DNA from: Methanoculleus caldifontis
GTDB taxonomy: Archaea; Halobacteriota; Methanomicrobia; Methanomicrobiales; Methanoculleaceae
Reading direction: 5' to 3'
Assembly (NCBI RefSeq): GCF_032842345.1
Contig: NZ_WBKO01000001.1
Span: 1,550,001 to 1,614,000 of the forward strand
DNA: 64,000 nucleotides
In this document: positions 17,184-26,549 of the stretch, in pieces
How the letters are laid out: every line of letters starts with the position of its first letter
Position numbering within the stretch: position 1 is the first letter of the stretch
Translations under genes and position numbers: made by a program
The notes under the pieces: generated by a model
Databases searched by the model: none
Told to the model about the DNA's origin: nothing
What the model saw: only the letters and a program-made list of their open reading frames with translations

Positions 17184-17320
17184 TCAAACCGGCGGAACCT
17201 GAACTTCCGGCACCAGGTCCTCCGACTTCGTGACCGCCCGGACTATCCTGGCAACGATCTCCTGCTCCTCCGGCTGAAAAAATCCACGAATGATAACGAT
17301 ACCTCTTTCCTGCCCCGGAC
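17184..17320 (-). pseudogene. C-terminal remnant of an archaeal ATPase gene
   Basis: Read on the minus strand this encodes QPEEQEIVARIVRAVTKSED followed by LVPEVQVPPV and TGA at 17184-17186. It aligns with the C-terminus of the second ATPase of the pair at 39278-40945 (QPEERAVVAGIVREITGSEE, then LGAGV). Nothing upstream of about 17320 matches, because the SNF transporter gene begins at 17337. It is therefore a left-over of a second ATPase-pair copy. The rest of the interval 16869-17336 shows only the operator-like repeats. Confidence 0.65.
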
Positions 17321-17336
17321 GCAAGATATCTGATTA

Positions 17337-18848
17337 ATGAGTGCAGAAGAGCGCTGGAGCTCCCGGCTCACCTTCATACTCGCCGGGATAGGGGCGGCGA
17401 TAGGCCTTGGAAACCTCTGGCGGTTCCCCTATATCTGCTACGACAACGGCGGCGGGGCATTCCTTATACCCTATATCGTCGCCCTGCTCTTTGCCGGCAT
17501 TCCGCTCTGGCTGATGGAGAGCGCTCTCGGGTACCGGGCGCGGGCCGGAGTCCCCGGCTCGTTCAAGAAGCTCGTCGGCCGGAAGGCCGAGTGGATCGGC
17601 TGGCTCGTCGTGATCCTGACCGTGATCCTGATGGCATACTACTCGGTGATCATGGCCTGGGGCGTGAACTACATCGGGTTTGCCTCGACGCTGGCCTGGG
17701 GGTCGGACCCCGAAGGGTTCTTCTACGAGACTTTCCTCCGCCTCTCGCCCGATATCTTCACGCTCGGCGGCATGAACTGGCCGGTCGTCCTCGGTGCCGT
17801 CATCTCCTGGATAGCGGTATACCTCTCGATCTTCCGCGGGATCCGGAGCGTCGAGAAGGTCGTCTGGCTGACGGTCCTCCTCCCCTGGACCTGCCTGATC
17901 GTCCTGGTCGTCCGGGGCGTGACGCTGCCGGGGGCGATCGACGGGCTCGTATACTACCTGACGCCGGACTTTGGAGCGCTCGCGAGGCCCGAGGTCTGGG
18001 GGGCCGCTTTCGGCCAGATCTTCTACTCGCTCTCGATCGGCATGGGGATCATGATCGCCTACGCGAAGTATCTCCCTGACCGCCACGACCTCGTCAGGAG
18101 CGGCTTTCTGATCTGCATCGCAAACAGCGTCACGTCGTTCATCGCCGGGATCGCCGTCTTCTCGACCCTGGGCTACCTCGCCCACACCACCGGCGTGCCG
18201 GTCCCCGAAGTCGTGAAAGGGGGCATCGAGCTCGCGTTCGTGGTCTATCCGACGGTCATCAGCCTCCTGCCCGTGGCCCCCGAGATCTTCGGCGTCCTCT
18301 TCTTCCTGATGTTCGTCACCCTTGCCGTCGACTCCATCTTCGCCGCGGTCGAGGGCATCAGCATATCGCTCGAGGACTACATCGGCATACCGCCCGCGCT
18401 CCTCTCCGCCCTGGTCTCCGCCGGGATCTTCCTTGTCGGCCTGCTCTTCATGACGAATGGCGGGCTGTACTGGATCGATCTCATCGACGCCTACTACAGC
18501 TCGTTTGCGATTCTCGTCGTCGGCATCCTGGAGACGATCGTGATCGGACACCTGTACGGTGCCGGGCGGCTCCGCGGGTTCATGAACGCATCGGCATCGC
18601 GCCCGGTCGGCAGGTGGTGGGACCTCAGTATCAGGTATCTCGTTCCCGCCGTCCTGATCGTGGCGGTCGCCGCGAGCCTCGTCGAGAGGATCGGCACGCC
18701 GTACGGGGGGTATCCGCCCCTCGCGCAGGCAGTGGGACTGGCGCTCGTCCTCGGCACCCCGATCGTCGCCGTCGCGGTATCCCGGGTGCTCGGAGGCGGA
18801 CCCGGCAGAGACGGCGGGCCGCAGGCCGAACCGGCGGCCGGGGAGTGA
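17337..18848 (+). CDS. Sodium-dependent transporter, SNF/NSS family
   Basis: A 503-residue polytopic membrane protein. The first helix carries the family signature [20 protein letters not shown], including the unwound region that binds sodium and substrate; about 12 further hydrophobic segments follow, and the C-terminus is a short soluble tail. It should import an amino acid or related solute with sodium. The start ATG 17337 fits the usual short N-terminus before helix 1. A diverged 5' fragment of a homologous gene is present at 34826-34953. Confidence 0.92.
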   Translation: MSAEERWSSRLTFILAGIGAAIGLGNLWRFPYICYDNGGGAFLIPYIVALLFAGIPLWLMESALGYRARAGVPGSFKKLVGRKAEWIGWLVVILTVILMAYYSVIMAWGVNYIGFASTLAWGSDPEGFFYETFLRLSPDIFTLGGMNWPVVLGAVISWIAVYLSIFRGIRSVEKVVWLTVLLPWTCLIVLVVRGVTLPGAIDGLVYYLTPDFGALARPEVWGAAFGQIFYSLSIGMGIMIAYAKYLPDRHDLVRSGFLICIANSVTSFIAGIAVFSTLGYLAHTTGVPVPEVVKGGIELAFVVYPTVISLLPVAPEIFGVLFFLMFVTLAVDSIFAAVEGISISLEDYIGIPPALLSALVSAGIFLVGLLFMTNGGLYWIDLIDAYYSSFAILVVGILETIVIGHLYGAGRLRGFMNASASRPVGRWWDLSIRYLVPAVLIVAVAASLVERIGTPYGGYPPLAQAVGLALVLGTPIVAVAVSRVLGGGPGRDGGPQAEPAAGE

Positions 18849-18985
18849 TGCCGCCGCACGGCGGGTCATCGATCACGCTCTCCGATGAAGGATGATACGT
18901 GCGGTAGTTCGCAGTCACCTCCGTTTCATCCTGCGGCGGACCCAAACGAGAATGTTCTTGCCCTGCCGCGATCATACGGGAACTA

Positions 18986-19384
18986 ATGACCCACCTCTCC
19001 TCCGACCTGATCGCCTCCTGCGGAATGAACTGCGGGCTCTGCATCGCCTATCTCCGGGAGAAGAACCAATGTCCGGGCTGCCGGACGGAGGATGCCGCCA
19101 GACTGCCCCGGTATTGTGCCGAATGCAGGATCAGGAACTGCGAAGACCGCACGGGAGACTACTGCTACGACTGCGCCGGATATCCCTGCCCGCGGCTGAA
19201 ACGCCTGGACAAGCGCTACACGACAAAGTACCGGATGAGCATGCTGGAGAACCTTCGCGAGATCCGGGAACGGGGCGTCGCGGCGTTCGTCGAGCAGGAG
19301 GAAGTCCGCTGGAGATGCCCGCAGTGCGGATCCATCCTCTCTGTTCACCGGGATCGCTGCCCGCACTGCGGCCAGGCGTGGTGA
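18986..19384 (+). CDS. DUF3795 zinc-binding protein
   Basis: A 132-residue cysteine-rich protein. The DUF3795 signature is visible: SCGMNCGLCIAYLR, CPGCR, CAECRIRNC and CYDCAGYPC, followed by a helical part and a C-terminal zinc ribbon (CPQCGS ... CPHCGQ). It probably binds two or three metals. The family is common in anaerobic archaea and bacteria; its function is unknown. The preceding interval has a promoter-like A/T stretch near 18945. Confidence 0.88.
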   Translation: MTHLSSDLIASCGMNCGLCIAYLREKNQCPGCRTEDAARLPRYCAECRIRNCEDRTGDYCYDCAGYPCPRLKRLDKRYTTKYRMSMLENLREIRERGVAAFVEQEEVRWRCPQCGSILSVHRDRCPHCGQAW

Positions 19385-19500
19385 GGGGGGAGCACAGCCC
19401 GCGCTATTCTGCTTTTTTTCTGCAGACCGGCCTCCGGTCGCTTCCCCTGGCTATCCCGGTTGTCGGGTAGTGGGCGATGGCCTCTGATCCGGTCGAAGAT

Positions 19501-20151
19501 TCACCGGGTGCCGGAAGCGTATTCCCGCAGGTATGCGACAGCCAGTTCGTATGCCGAATGCACCTTCTCTCTCTCAACCTTCGGCACGCCGCATGCCACA
19601 ATATGCACCATCGTTGTGGCGAGGGTGATCTTTGTTGCATCCGAGTCACGGTACGGGTAGACGGCGACGATCTCGTCGTCATCTGTCAGGATAACCTGGT
19701 TCTTATGGAGAACGGCGGGTCTTGCCATCCCGATGCCGAGGAACTCTTCACCCTCTTCTGCAAACCGCATGGAGAGTTCCCCGCCCAGGGTATCGGCATC
19801 AAAAGCGGCAATGGGTATGCCTGTGCGGATCGAGGCCAGATTATAGGCATCCACCGCGGTGTTGATCGTCGGGAGCATCTTTTTGGCCAGGATCCTTCTC
19901 ACCAGCGCTTCCGAGGCGGGCCGCGTCCTGGTCGGATCGACGCCCACCCTCCAGAAGAAGTCCCGATAAGCCCTGAAGAGAGGTTCATCCTTGACCTGCT
20001 CAAGCGTATACCGTTCCCTTACCGAGCAGACGATCTCATCCTTCAGGGCTTCCAGGGGCGGGCTCTTCTCCTGGATCGAGAGCGGTCCGACATCACCTTC
20101 TGCAACTGAGAGGCCGGGGAAGGCGGCAAGAATCTCCTTGTGAATTTCCAT
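19501..20151 (-). CDS. B3/B4 (tRNA-editing-like) domain protein
   Basis: A 216-residue protein that corresponds to a single B3/B4 domain, the fold of the editing site of the phenylalanyl-tRNA synthetase beta chain. Typical blocks are YRDFFWRVGVDPTRTRPA, PTINTAVDAYNLASI and the acidic strand YPYRDSDATKI. Stand-alone members are presumed to act on amino acids, nucleotides or mischarged tRNA, but no reaction is established. The start is set at ATG 20149-20151 where family similarity begins; the frame stays open to 20280 and a longer form cannot be excluded. Confidence 0.8.
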   Translation of the reverse strand: MEIHKEILAAFPGLSVAEGDVGPLSIQEKSPPLEALKDEIVCSVRERYTLEQVKDEPLFRAYRDFFWRVGVDPTRTRPASEALVRRILAKKMLPTINTAVDAYNLASIRTGIPIAAFDADTLGGELSMRFAEEGEEFLGIGMARPAVLHKNQVILTDDDEIVAVYPYRDSDATKITLATTMVHIVACGVPKVEREKVHSAYELAVAYLREYASGTR

Positions 20152-20416
20152 GGCTCGTACCGTTCCTGCTGGATTGATTGAGGCATCTCCAGCCTTGAGG
20201 AATGGAGCCTTCCGGCGGTGGAGATGCTCGTACCAACTCTTTTCTCTGTCCTCACCAGTATTGACTTTTTTTTGAATCAAGGACGGGAATCCTCCTGGTC
20301 GCTACTGTGGCAGGATCGTAAGATTTTGCCATATTTACAATCCCGCACGTGGGTGAGCCGATAGAACATAGAGGAGTTTCACCGGTTCTGGAGAAGGCTG
20401 CCCCCAACGATACCGC

Positions 20417-20809
<393 letters not shown>

Positions 20810-21298
20810 GATCGTCCATATCCGGAGAACTATATGTCTGTTTCGGCGACTTATGAGGCCGAATGACGACTTTGTTCGTGAGTGCACCGGCAGTGGTATG
20901 CTCTCCCTGACTCTGAGCGCCAGGCGACGGATCGGATCTCGTTCTGCCATTTCCCGGGGCATTCCGGGACCACCTCGGACCAGTTGCCGGTCTGACAATC
21001 ACGAGAGCGCCTGGCGCAAACCGGGAAAGACGTTGAGATCCGGGCTGAGTGCCAGCGGCAAGCACCGGGCCTCACCATCAAGCGCTGCATCATACAGGAT
21101 ACGACGTTCGTCACCGCCGATCCTGGGCATGCCCTCTGTGGACACACCGCGGGAAGAACCGGCACGGATACGGCGCAACCGCGACGGTACTGGGTAAGAA
21201 GGCCTCGATGCCGTGGGTGTGCGGGAATGAAAAAGCCGCCGGGGTTGCGCAGGGGAGATCCAATACCCTCAAACCCTGAAGGACCCCAGGATGGTAGC
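20810..21298. other. No recognisable gene
   Basis: This 490-base stretch is open in several frames, but none gives a convincing protein. The best is a minus-strand frame ending near 21000 that reads RILYDAALDGEARCLPLALS; it lacks a ribosome binding site and may be a remnant. I see no RNA gene. Confidence 0.4.
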
Positions 21299-21472
21299 AT
21301 GAGTGAAACGACCCGGAAGGTTATGCGCTGCCCGATATGCCGGAGCACCGACATCTACTGGGACGCCCGTGGCCTGTACGCGACGCTGTATCATTGTCGG
21401 CAGTGCGGGTATCAGGGAGCGTTTATTCTGGAGTGTGAGGACGCAAAAGATGATGGGCCGGGCGGGAGTTGA
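21299..21472 (+). CDS. Small zinc-ribbon protein
   Basis: A 57-residue protein from ATG 21299 with two CxxC pairs (CPICRS and CRQCGY) separated by about 24 residues, the pattern of a rubredoxin-like zinc ribbon. Its last six codons are read from the antisense strand of a tRNA-Ala 3' end (21454-21508), so the natural C-terminus may have been replaced when something integrated there. Function unknown. A longer frame from 21227 is possible. Confidence 0.6.
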   Translation: MSETTRKVMRCPICRSTDIYWDARGLYATLYHCRQCGYQGAFILECEDAKDDGPGGS

Positions 21473-21508
21473 ACCCGTGGTCTCTTCCATGCCGGGGAGT
21501 TCCCCTGC
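21454..21508 (-). pseudogene. Decayed 3' part of tRNA-Ala(GGC)
   Basis: Read on the minus strand, this shares GGCATGGAAGAG, a T-arm of the form CGGGTTCAA-TCCCG and a terminal CGG(C)CCA with the intact tRNA-Ala(GGC) at 45646-45717, with a few substitutions; the anticodon stem is mismatched and the 5' half is gone. It is best read as an attachment-site remnant at the left edge of the accessory region. Confidence 0.65.
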
Positions 21509-21998
21509 CGCGGTCTGAATAAATTCGCGGAATCTATCGTTTGAACGGTATTCAGAGAATACACGCACGGCATGACGACGCGGGAAAGTGTTTGGGGGCG
21601 CGCCGAGATCGGACATTTCCCGCAGGCAACAGGATAGCTGTAGAGCGCTATTTCCGCGCGATCTCACCGCTGTATGAATCAATACAAAAATCGTCTGAGC
21701 GGATGCACGCCCGAATCTCAGTCGCAAAATGAAAAGAGGGCTTTGTTGAATCCCTCCCTGAGATCGAATCGTCTGCAGAATTCTCCAGACCACTCGACTC
21801 ATGCGAAGCCGTGAAGTGCGATGGGCCAAAGGGCCGGAGTTCGAGCACTATCGGGTGCGAAGTGCGAGCAAAGCGAGCATGAGAAGCCCTCAGGCTTCGA
21901 AGAACGCGAAGGAGGCTGTCAGTATCTATTCAGGCTTCGTGCCTTCGCGGCTTCGCGTGAGGTCACATCACCACCATCTCGTGGTACCCGGGCGTTCT
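21509..21998. repeat. Gene-free, repeat-rich stretch
   Basis: No gene is seen. From about 21811 to 21965 the sequence is made of short imperfect inverted repeats built on GATGGGCC-GGCC, CGAAG and GCGGCTTCGCGTGAG motifs. A related stretch lies, partly inverted, at 61550-61800. Function unknown; it directly precedes the RelE toxin gene end. Confidence 0.5.
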
Positions 21999-22331
21999 CT
22001 AGAGGGTGTGAAGCATTTCAATAGAGCCGAAGAGAGGTCGGAACCGTCCGTACCGTTTATGCGCCTGCTCGATTGACATCACGGCGAGAACATGGACTTC
22101 CAACTCCTGCTCATGGATGCGATAGAATGCCGTGAATGTCCGGCTGATATGAAGTCTATGGGTGTCTTCGCGGCCGTGCACGTGCAGGCACTCCCTGTCG
22201 CTCCCGCTGCCGGGATACGGGCCTTCCTGGAGGGTTTTCAGATTCTCCATGACGATCCGCCAGCCCTTCTCGCTGAGGCTCCGGATATTCTCAAGGGCCT
22301 TGCGGTTCATCAGTATCCGGAACGTCAACAT
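21999..22331 (-). CDS. RelE/ParE-family toxin
   Basis: A 110-residue toxin: TFRILMNRKALENIRSL at the start, the basic strand RLHISRTFTAFYRI, and the family-typical ending MSIEQAHKRYGR. RelE proteins cut mRNA on the ribosome. The ATG 22329-22331 overlaps the end of the antitoxin gene by 41 bases, which couples their synthesis. The protein is slightly longer than most archaeal RelE (about 90 residues), with an extra GPYPGSGSD loop. Confidence 0.85.
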   Translation of the reverse strand: MLTFRILMNRKALENIRSLSEKGWRIVMENLKTLQEGPYPGSGSDRECLHVHGREDTHRLHISRTFTAFYRIHEQELEVHVLAVMSIEQAHKRYGRFRPLFGSIEMLHTL

Positions 22332-22509
22332 TCAGCTCCACGAAATCTCCTTCGGCCTCGATGCGGTCCATGTCTTCGATGAACCGGCGCTTCTTCTCCT
22401 GCTCCACCATGGAGGAGAGGGGGTCATCGAAGGTCTGGCCGGGGTGCTTCAGCTCGGAGATCGCTGCCCAGACCCCCTCTGAAACGGGAATTCTCTTGGT
22501 CGCAGCCAT
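22291..22509 (-). CDS. Antitoxin for the RelE-family toxin
   Basis: A 72-residue acidic protein starting MAATKRIPVSEGVWAAISEL. It has a short N-terminal DNA-binding-type segment and a helical tail rich in Glu/Asp (DRIEAEGDFVELNVDVPD) suited to wrapping the toxin. It is the usual first gene of an archaeal relBE-like pair and should repress their shared promoter. The start is ATG 22507-22509; the frame upstream is open but unrelated. Confidence 0.75.
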   Translation of the reverse strand: MAATKRIPVSEGVWAAISELKHPGQTFDDPLSSMVEQEKKRRFIEDMDRIEAEGDFVELNVDVPDTDEPQGP

Positions 22510-22815
22510 AACAGTATTGTAAATGTTGCACACGGTGAGCCGCTGGAAGTCTGGAGGGTTCTCAAAGGGGAGTGCCTCCAGTCTCCGCCCGTGTGCCCGG
22601 GAGGTGCAGTTCTCCGCGACGACGAACCGTCGCAACCCGGTCCCCTCTCCGACCAGGTAAAAGCCTCCGCCCCTTTGTTGCATAGCGAATCTGCCCCGTT
22701 ACAACTGCCCGTCACGAAGGAGCAGGAGAGTGGCCCTCCCTTAATGAAAGGGTTAGAGGGGGACAACTATAATCCGTCCGGAGCACCCACATACGCATAT
22801 TCTGGAGTGTGCGGC

Positions 22816-23025
22816 ATGGGAGTGCACTACATCTGTGATGCAGAAGGCAGAAAGACCGACGTTATCGTGCCGATCGGTCTCTGGGAGAGCCTGACCGCCG
22901 AAAAACCTGCAGACAGACCTATCGGGGTTGCCGAGCCCGCGAGATACCGGGGCATATACCGGGACCTGGATCTCGACCTGGAGGCTGAGACCCGAAACCT
23001 GCGGGACGAGTGGGACCCGGTGTGA
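22816..23025 (+). CDS. Orphan antitoxin-like protein
   Basis: A 69-residue protein starting MGVHYICDAEGRKTDVIVPI, with an acidic C-terminus (RDLDLDLEAETRNLRDEWDP). The start strand is typical of small archaeal antitoxins that precede PIN or RelE toxins. Its stop overlaps a GTG (GTGTGA) that opens a second frame, but that frame stops after 12 codons, so the partner gene seems broken. Confidence 0.6.
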   Translation: MGVHYICDAEGRKTDVIVPIGLWESLTAEKPADRPIGVAEPARYRGIYRDLDLDLEAETRNLRDEWDPV

Positions 23026-23247
23026 AACGGTACACCTTCGTGACAGAGACTCCCATATAGTTCTTTACAGATGCCCTTTTGCTGGAGAAAGTAAATGCGA
23101 TTGAAGACCTGCTTACCTCTTCGTGCTCTGTCTCGATCACTACGAGGATCGATTTTTTCAGGTGGAAACAGTGTACCCCAGAGGGATGCACAATGGTTCG
23201 GGGCATCATCCGCCCGGCATGCCGCACACCAGTCTTCAGGAATTGAT
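23022..23247 (+). pseudogene. Possible broken toxin partner
   Basis: From GTG 23022 the frame reads VKRYTFVTETPI then TAG, and afterwards stays open for about 60 codons (FFTDALLLEKVNAIEDLLTS and on). The overlap with the antitoxin stop and the hydrophobic start suggest a decayed toxin, perhaps PIN-like, but the family cannot be confirmed. Otherwise this 236-base gap holds only the ribosome binding site of the next gene. Confidence 0.3.
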
Positions 23248-23261
23248 GAGGAGGCAGGGGC

Positions 23262-24767
23262 ATGACCCCCGTCCGCATCTTCATCAGCAGTGTGCAGAAG
23301 GAGTTCGCCGAGGAGCGTGCTGCCCTTCGCGACTATCTGCAGGGCGATGCACTGATGCGGCGGTTCTTCGAGGTCTTCCTCTTCGAGGACGTCCCTGCCG
23401 CCGACCGCCGTACCGACGATCAGTACCTCGACGAGGTCCGGCGCTGTGATATCTATGTCGGACTGTTCGGGAACGACTACGGCTCCGAGAATGCCGAAGG
23501 GGTCTCCCCGACCGAACGGGAGTTCGATCTCGCCACCACCGAAGGGAAGTACCGGCTCATCTACGTCAGGGGCATGGACGACGATGCCCGCCAACCGAAG
23601 ATGCGTGCGCTTGTTCGCAGAGCGCAGGCGGGCCTGATCCGGAAGCGGTTCAACACTCCCTCTGAACTGGTCGCCGGGCTGTATGCGGCGCTGGTCGAAT
23701 ACCTGGAGGAGAAGCAGCTCATCCGCTCAGGTCCCTTCGATGCGGCCCCGTGCACGAAGGCGACACTCGAACACCTGGACCCTGAACGTATGGCGTGGTT
23801 CCTCCGCACGGCCAGAGCGACCCGCCGGTTCTCCCTCGCCCCCAATGCCTCTTCCGCTGACCTGCTGGAGCACCTGAACCTGCTCGACGACGGACACCTG
23901 ACGAACGCCGCGGTCCTCCTCTTCGGGAAGCAGCCGCAACGGTTCCTGATCTCCTCCGAGATCAAGTGCGCCCACTTCCACGGCACCGAGGTGGCCAAAC
24001 CGATCCCGTCCTACCAGGTCTACAAGGGCACGGTCTTCGATCTCGTGGACGCGGCGGTGGACTTCGTCCTGAGCAAGATCGCCCTCTCGGTCGGGACCCG
24101 CGAGGCCGGCCCGCAGGCCCCGGTGCGCTACGAGATCCCCAAAGAGGTGGTGGCGGAGGCGATCGTCAACGCCGTCGCCCACCGTGACTACACGAGCAAC
24201 GGCAGCGTGCAGGTGATGCTCTTTGCCGACCGCCTGGAGATCTGGAACCCGGGCACGCTCCCGCCGTCCCTGACGCTCGAGAAGCTCCGCCAGGCCCACG
24301 GGTCGGTGCCGGGCAACCCGCTCCTTGCGGAGCCGATGTACCTTACCGGCTATATCGAGCGGATGGGCACGGGGACACGGGACATGATCCGGCACTGCAC
24401 CGAGGCCGGGCTGCCGGAGCCGGAGTTTGCCGTCAGCGACGGGTTCCAGACGATCATCCGCCGGACTCTGGCTCCCGGCCAGAGGACGCAGCCAGAGTCG
24501 CAGCCAGAGTCGCGGCCAGAGTCATTGGAAAAGAGAGTCCTTTTGCTTCTGGCGGTTGCCACCAGGTCCAAAGCGGAGTTGTCAAGGGGACTCGGGCAGA
24601 AAGAGATCTCGGGACAGCTGAACAAGGTCGTCCGTCAATTGCTCGATGACCTGATGATCGAATACACCATCCCTGAGAAACCCGGCAGTCGGCATCAAAA
24701 ATACCGCCTGACTGAGAAGGGCCGGGCTGCGCTGGCAAAACCCGGTTCTGGAGAAGACATGCCATGA
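23262..24767 (+). CDS. DUF4062 - HATPase_c_4 - winged-helix protein
   Basis: A 501-residue multi-domain protein. Residues about 3-85 form a DUF4062 domain (RIFISSVQKEFAEERAALRD, DIYVGLFGNDYG), a TIR-like fold found in many NTPase defence proteins. About 150-400 correspond to the RecG-like/AlbA_2-associated region and a HATPase_c_4 domain (EIPKEVVAEAIVNAVAHRDY, then GYIERMGTGTRDMI). A repeated linker (QPESQPESRPES) leads to a C-terminal winged helix. It probably couples a signalling or NAD-related domain to an ATPase and DNA binding; no activity is proven. The start has AGGAGG 7 bases upstream. It overlaps the hicB gene by four bases. Confidence 0.8.
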   Translation: MTPVRIFISSVQKEFAEERAALRDYLQGDALMRRFFEVFLFEDVPAADRRTDDQYLDEVRRCDIYVGLFGNDYGSENAEGVSPTEREFDLATTEGKYRLIYVRGMDDDARQPKMRALVRRAQAGLIRKRFNTPSELVAGLYAALVEYLEEKQLIRSGPFDAAPCTKATLEHLDPERMAWFLRTARATRRFSLAPNASSADLLEHLNLLDDGHLTNAAVLLFGKQPQRFLISSEIKCAHFHGTEVAKPIPSYQVYKGTVFDLVDAAVDFVLSKIALSVGTREAGPQAPVRYEIPKEVVAEAIVNAVAHRDYTSNGSVQVMLFADRLEIWNPGTLPPSLTLEKLRQAHGSVPGNPLLAEPMYLTGYIERMGTGTRDMIRHCTEAGLPEPEFAVSDGFQTIIRRTLAPGQRTQPESQPESRPESLEKRVLLLLAVATRSKAELSRGLGQKEISGQLNKVVRQLLDDLMIEYTIPEKPGSRHQKYRLTEKGRAALAKPGSGEDMP

Positions 24768-25021
24768 GCACCGTCGGCAAGCACGAAATGGAAAACCTGC
24801 AGTACCATATCCTCCTCCGGGCGGAGCCGGAGGGCGGGTATACGGTTATAGTGCCGGCCCTGCCCTGCTGTATCACCTTCGGAGAGACCGTCGACGAGGC
24901 GATAGCGATGGCACGGGAGGCCGTCGAGGTCTATATCGAGAGCCTGCGGGAGAGGGGGGAAGACGTTCCGACCGAAGAAGGGTACCTGGAATACAGGCTC
25001 ACCGTCGAAGTCCCGGGGTGA
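24764..25021 (+). CDS. hicB: HicB-family protein
   Basis: An 85-residue HicB: HILLRAEPEGGYTVIVPALPCC then FGETVDEAIAMAREAVEVYIESLRERGE. This is the partial RNase-H-like fold of HicB antitoxins. No HicA toxin gene lies beside it. Instead its ATG overlaps the stop of the DUF4062/HATPase gene (ATGA), so it is co-translated with that protein. There is no visible C-terminal DNA-binding extension. Confidence 0.88.
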   Translation: MSTVGKHEMENLQYHILLRAEPEGGYTVIVPALPCCITFGETVDEAIAMAREAVEVYIESLRERGEDVPTEEGYLEYRLTVEVPG

Positions 25022-25483
25022 ACGCCCGGGCCGCACCCCGTGAACCGGCGTGTCCGGGACCACGGTCCGCTGCCGGGAGCAGTACTTCACGTTCGACGCC
25101 GAGTTCTACCCGCAGTGGGTGCGGGGGACGGAGGTCTGGCTTGATGACGGCGGGGGGGAGGGTGGTCCGGGCCCGGCGACTCTTTCAGCATTACAGCAGG
25201 TTTTGAGCAGAGTTTCAGCAGGTGCTGTAAGGATCGATCTCCCCCGGACGGCGCTGAATTAGAGAATACTGGTACATTACTACTACTGGCACCGGACGTA
25301 ACGCTGAGAGATTTGCTCGATCAAAAGAAAAGCGTTATACAATAGCAAAGCCGCTTGCGCATGCAATTTGCCAGGAGAAGCGCGATTACTATTCCGATTT
25401 TCGCCCGAACGCCGGGCAGATCGGACGGGTGTAATGCAGTATATTGCGGGTGGCAGTATCCCGAATACGTTCCTGTGTTGGCT
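25022..25483. other. Interval without a secure gene
   Basis: A GTG frame at 25050-25262 could encode about 70 residues (CREQYFTFDAEFYPQWVRG and on), but it has no clear ribosome binding site or known family. The remainder, to the end of the arsR gene, shows nothing I can identify. Confidence 0.35.
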
Positions 25484-25843
25484 TTAGCCGTTCATTGCTC
25501 CGGCGATCTTCCGTATTGCCGGTGCGGCCGTATCCTTCAGCCTGTAGATCTTGTGGTTCGACCGGTAATAGGACTCGACGAGTCCGCCGTCTCTGAGTTT
25601 CTTCAGGTTGTACGAGATAAGGTTCTGCGGTTCTTCGAGGACGTAAAAAAACTCGCAAACGCAGTGGTCGCGGTTGAGGAGCATCAGGAGAATTCTGATG
25701 CGGGTCGGATGGGCGAGCAGTTTCATCAGTCCGCTCAGCTCCTCGACCCGGCCCCCGGAAAGCGAGGCTTTCTCCCGGGCGAGTTCGTCTTCCCAGTCGC
25801 TCCGGAGGGCGCAGTCGGCGGGACAGCAGCGGGCGGTTGCCAT
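25484..25843 (-). CDS. ArsR-family metalloregulator
   Basis: A 119-residue ArsR/SmtB-type repressor. The winged helix contains LLAHPTRIRILLMLLNRDHCVCEFFYVL, where CVC is the classical arsenic/metal site in the recognition helix, followed by ISYNLKKLRDGGLVESYYRSNHKIYRL. Extra cysteines lie near the N-terminus (ARCCPADC). ATG 25841-25843 is the best start. It is transcribed away from the DGC-domain gene across a 154-base region and probably represses both. Confidence 0.9.
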   Translation of the reverse strand: MATARCCPADCALRSDWEDELAREKASLSGGRVEELSGLMKLLAHPTRIRILLMLLNRDHCVCEFFYVLEEPQNLISYNLKKLRDGGLVESYYRSNHKIYRLKDTAAPAIRKIAGAMNG

Positions 25844-25997
25844 GGTACACAATGACCCGGCAGAGATTAATACGTTCTTACGGCCGCCGGCCCCGGGAAA
25901 GGCATATAAAACCCGCGCAACGATTCAACCTTTTTTGAAATCCGGTTCCGGGATATATATCCAAGCGCTTCCCACGCATCATGTAGAAGGTGCAGCA

Positions 25998-26549
25998 ATG
26001 GACTACGAAATTGCAAAAATTGCGAAAGTGGCCGGGAAATGTGCGGCCTGCGAAGAATACGCTGAGAAGAATGCAACCACACCGCCGAAGATTGCGGTGA
26101 TGGCCTGCGAGGGTGCGTGTGCACGGGGCGAGGTCGCCCGTCGTGCGGCAAACCTGGTCGCACACCGGCTTGCCCGCGACGAGACGGTGCGGATCTGCCT
26201 CGGCGGAGCGTTCACCAAGGACACCGGCCAGCGGAACCTCGTGCGTCGGGCAGAGAGGGTGATCGCGATCGAGGGCTGTTTCATAAACTGCTCCTCGCGG
26301 ATGATGGCCGGCGTTATCGCCGACCTAAAACCGGAGATCGTCAGGGCGGACCTGATCTACGACCGCGATCTCCCGTTCGGCATCGACGAGGTCCCTGACG
26401 AGATGTTCACGGTGTACGCCTACCAGGTGGCGGAGCAGGTGGTCAGGGAACAGATCGCGCGGTCTCCCGCAGCAGGACCCTGCCGGCCCCCCGTGCAGAA
26501 GCAAGCTGGCTCCGCCGGGGGCTGCAGTTCCTGCAGGACGGACGGATAA
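25998..26549 (+). CDS. DGC-domain putative zinc-binding protein
   Basis: A 183-residue protein with many cysteines: KCAACEEYA, MACEGACARGEVARRAAN, EGCFINCSSRMM and a C-terminal GGCSSC. The CxGxCxxGE-type block and the later ECC/GCFINC element match DGC-domain (PF08859) proteins, thought to bind zinc. In methanogens these genes often accompany ArsR regulators and thiol or metalloid transport genes. The start ATG 25998 follows AAGGTGCAGC. An upstream in-frame extension lies in the promoter region and is not used. Confidence 0.8.
   Translation: MDYEIAKIAKVAGKCAACEEYAEKNATTPPKIAVMACEGACARGEVARRAANLVAHRLARDETVRICLGGAFTKDTGQRNLVRRAERVIAIEGCFINCSSRMMAGVIADLKPEIVRADLIYDRDLPFGIDEVPDEMFTVYAYQVAEQVVREQIARSPAAGPCRPPVQKQAGSAGGCSSCRTDG

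Noticed and set aside
20851-21354. 167-codon minus-strand frame as a gene
   Set aside because: It has no recognisable domain, runs antisense over the zinc-ribbon gene start and has unnatural composition.
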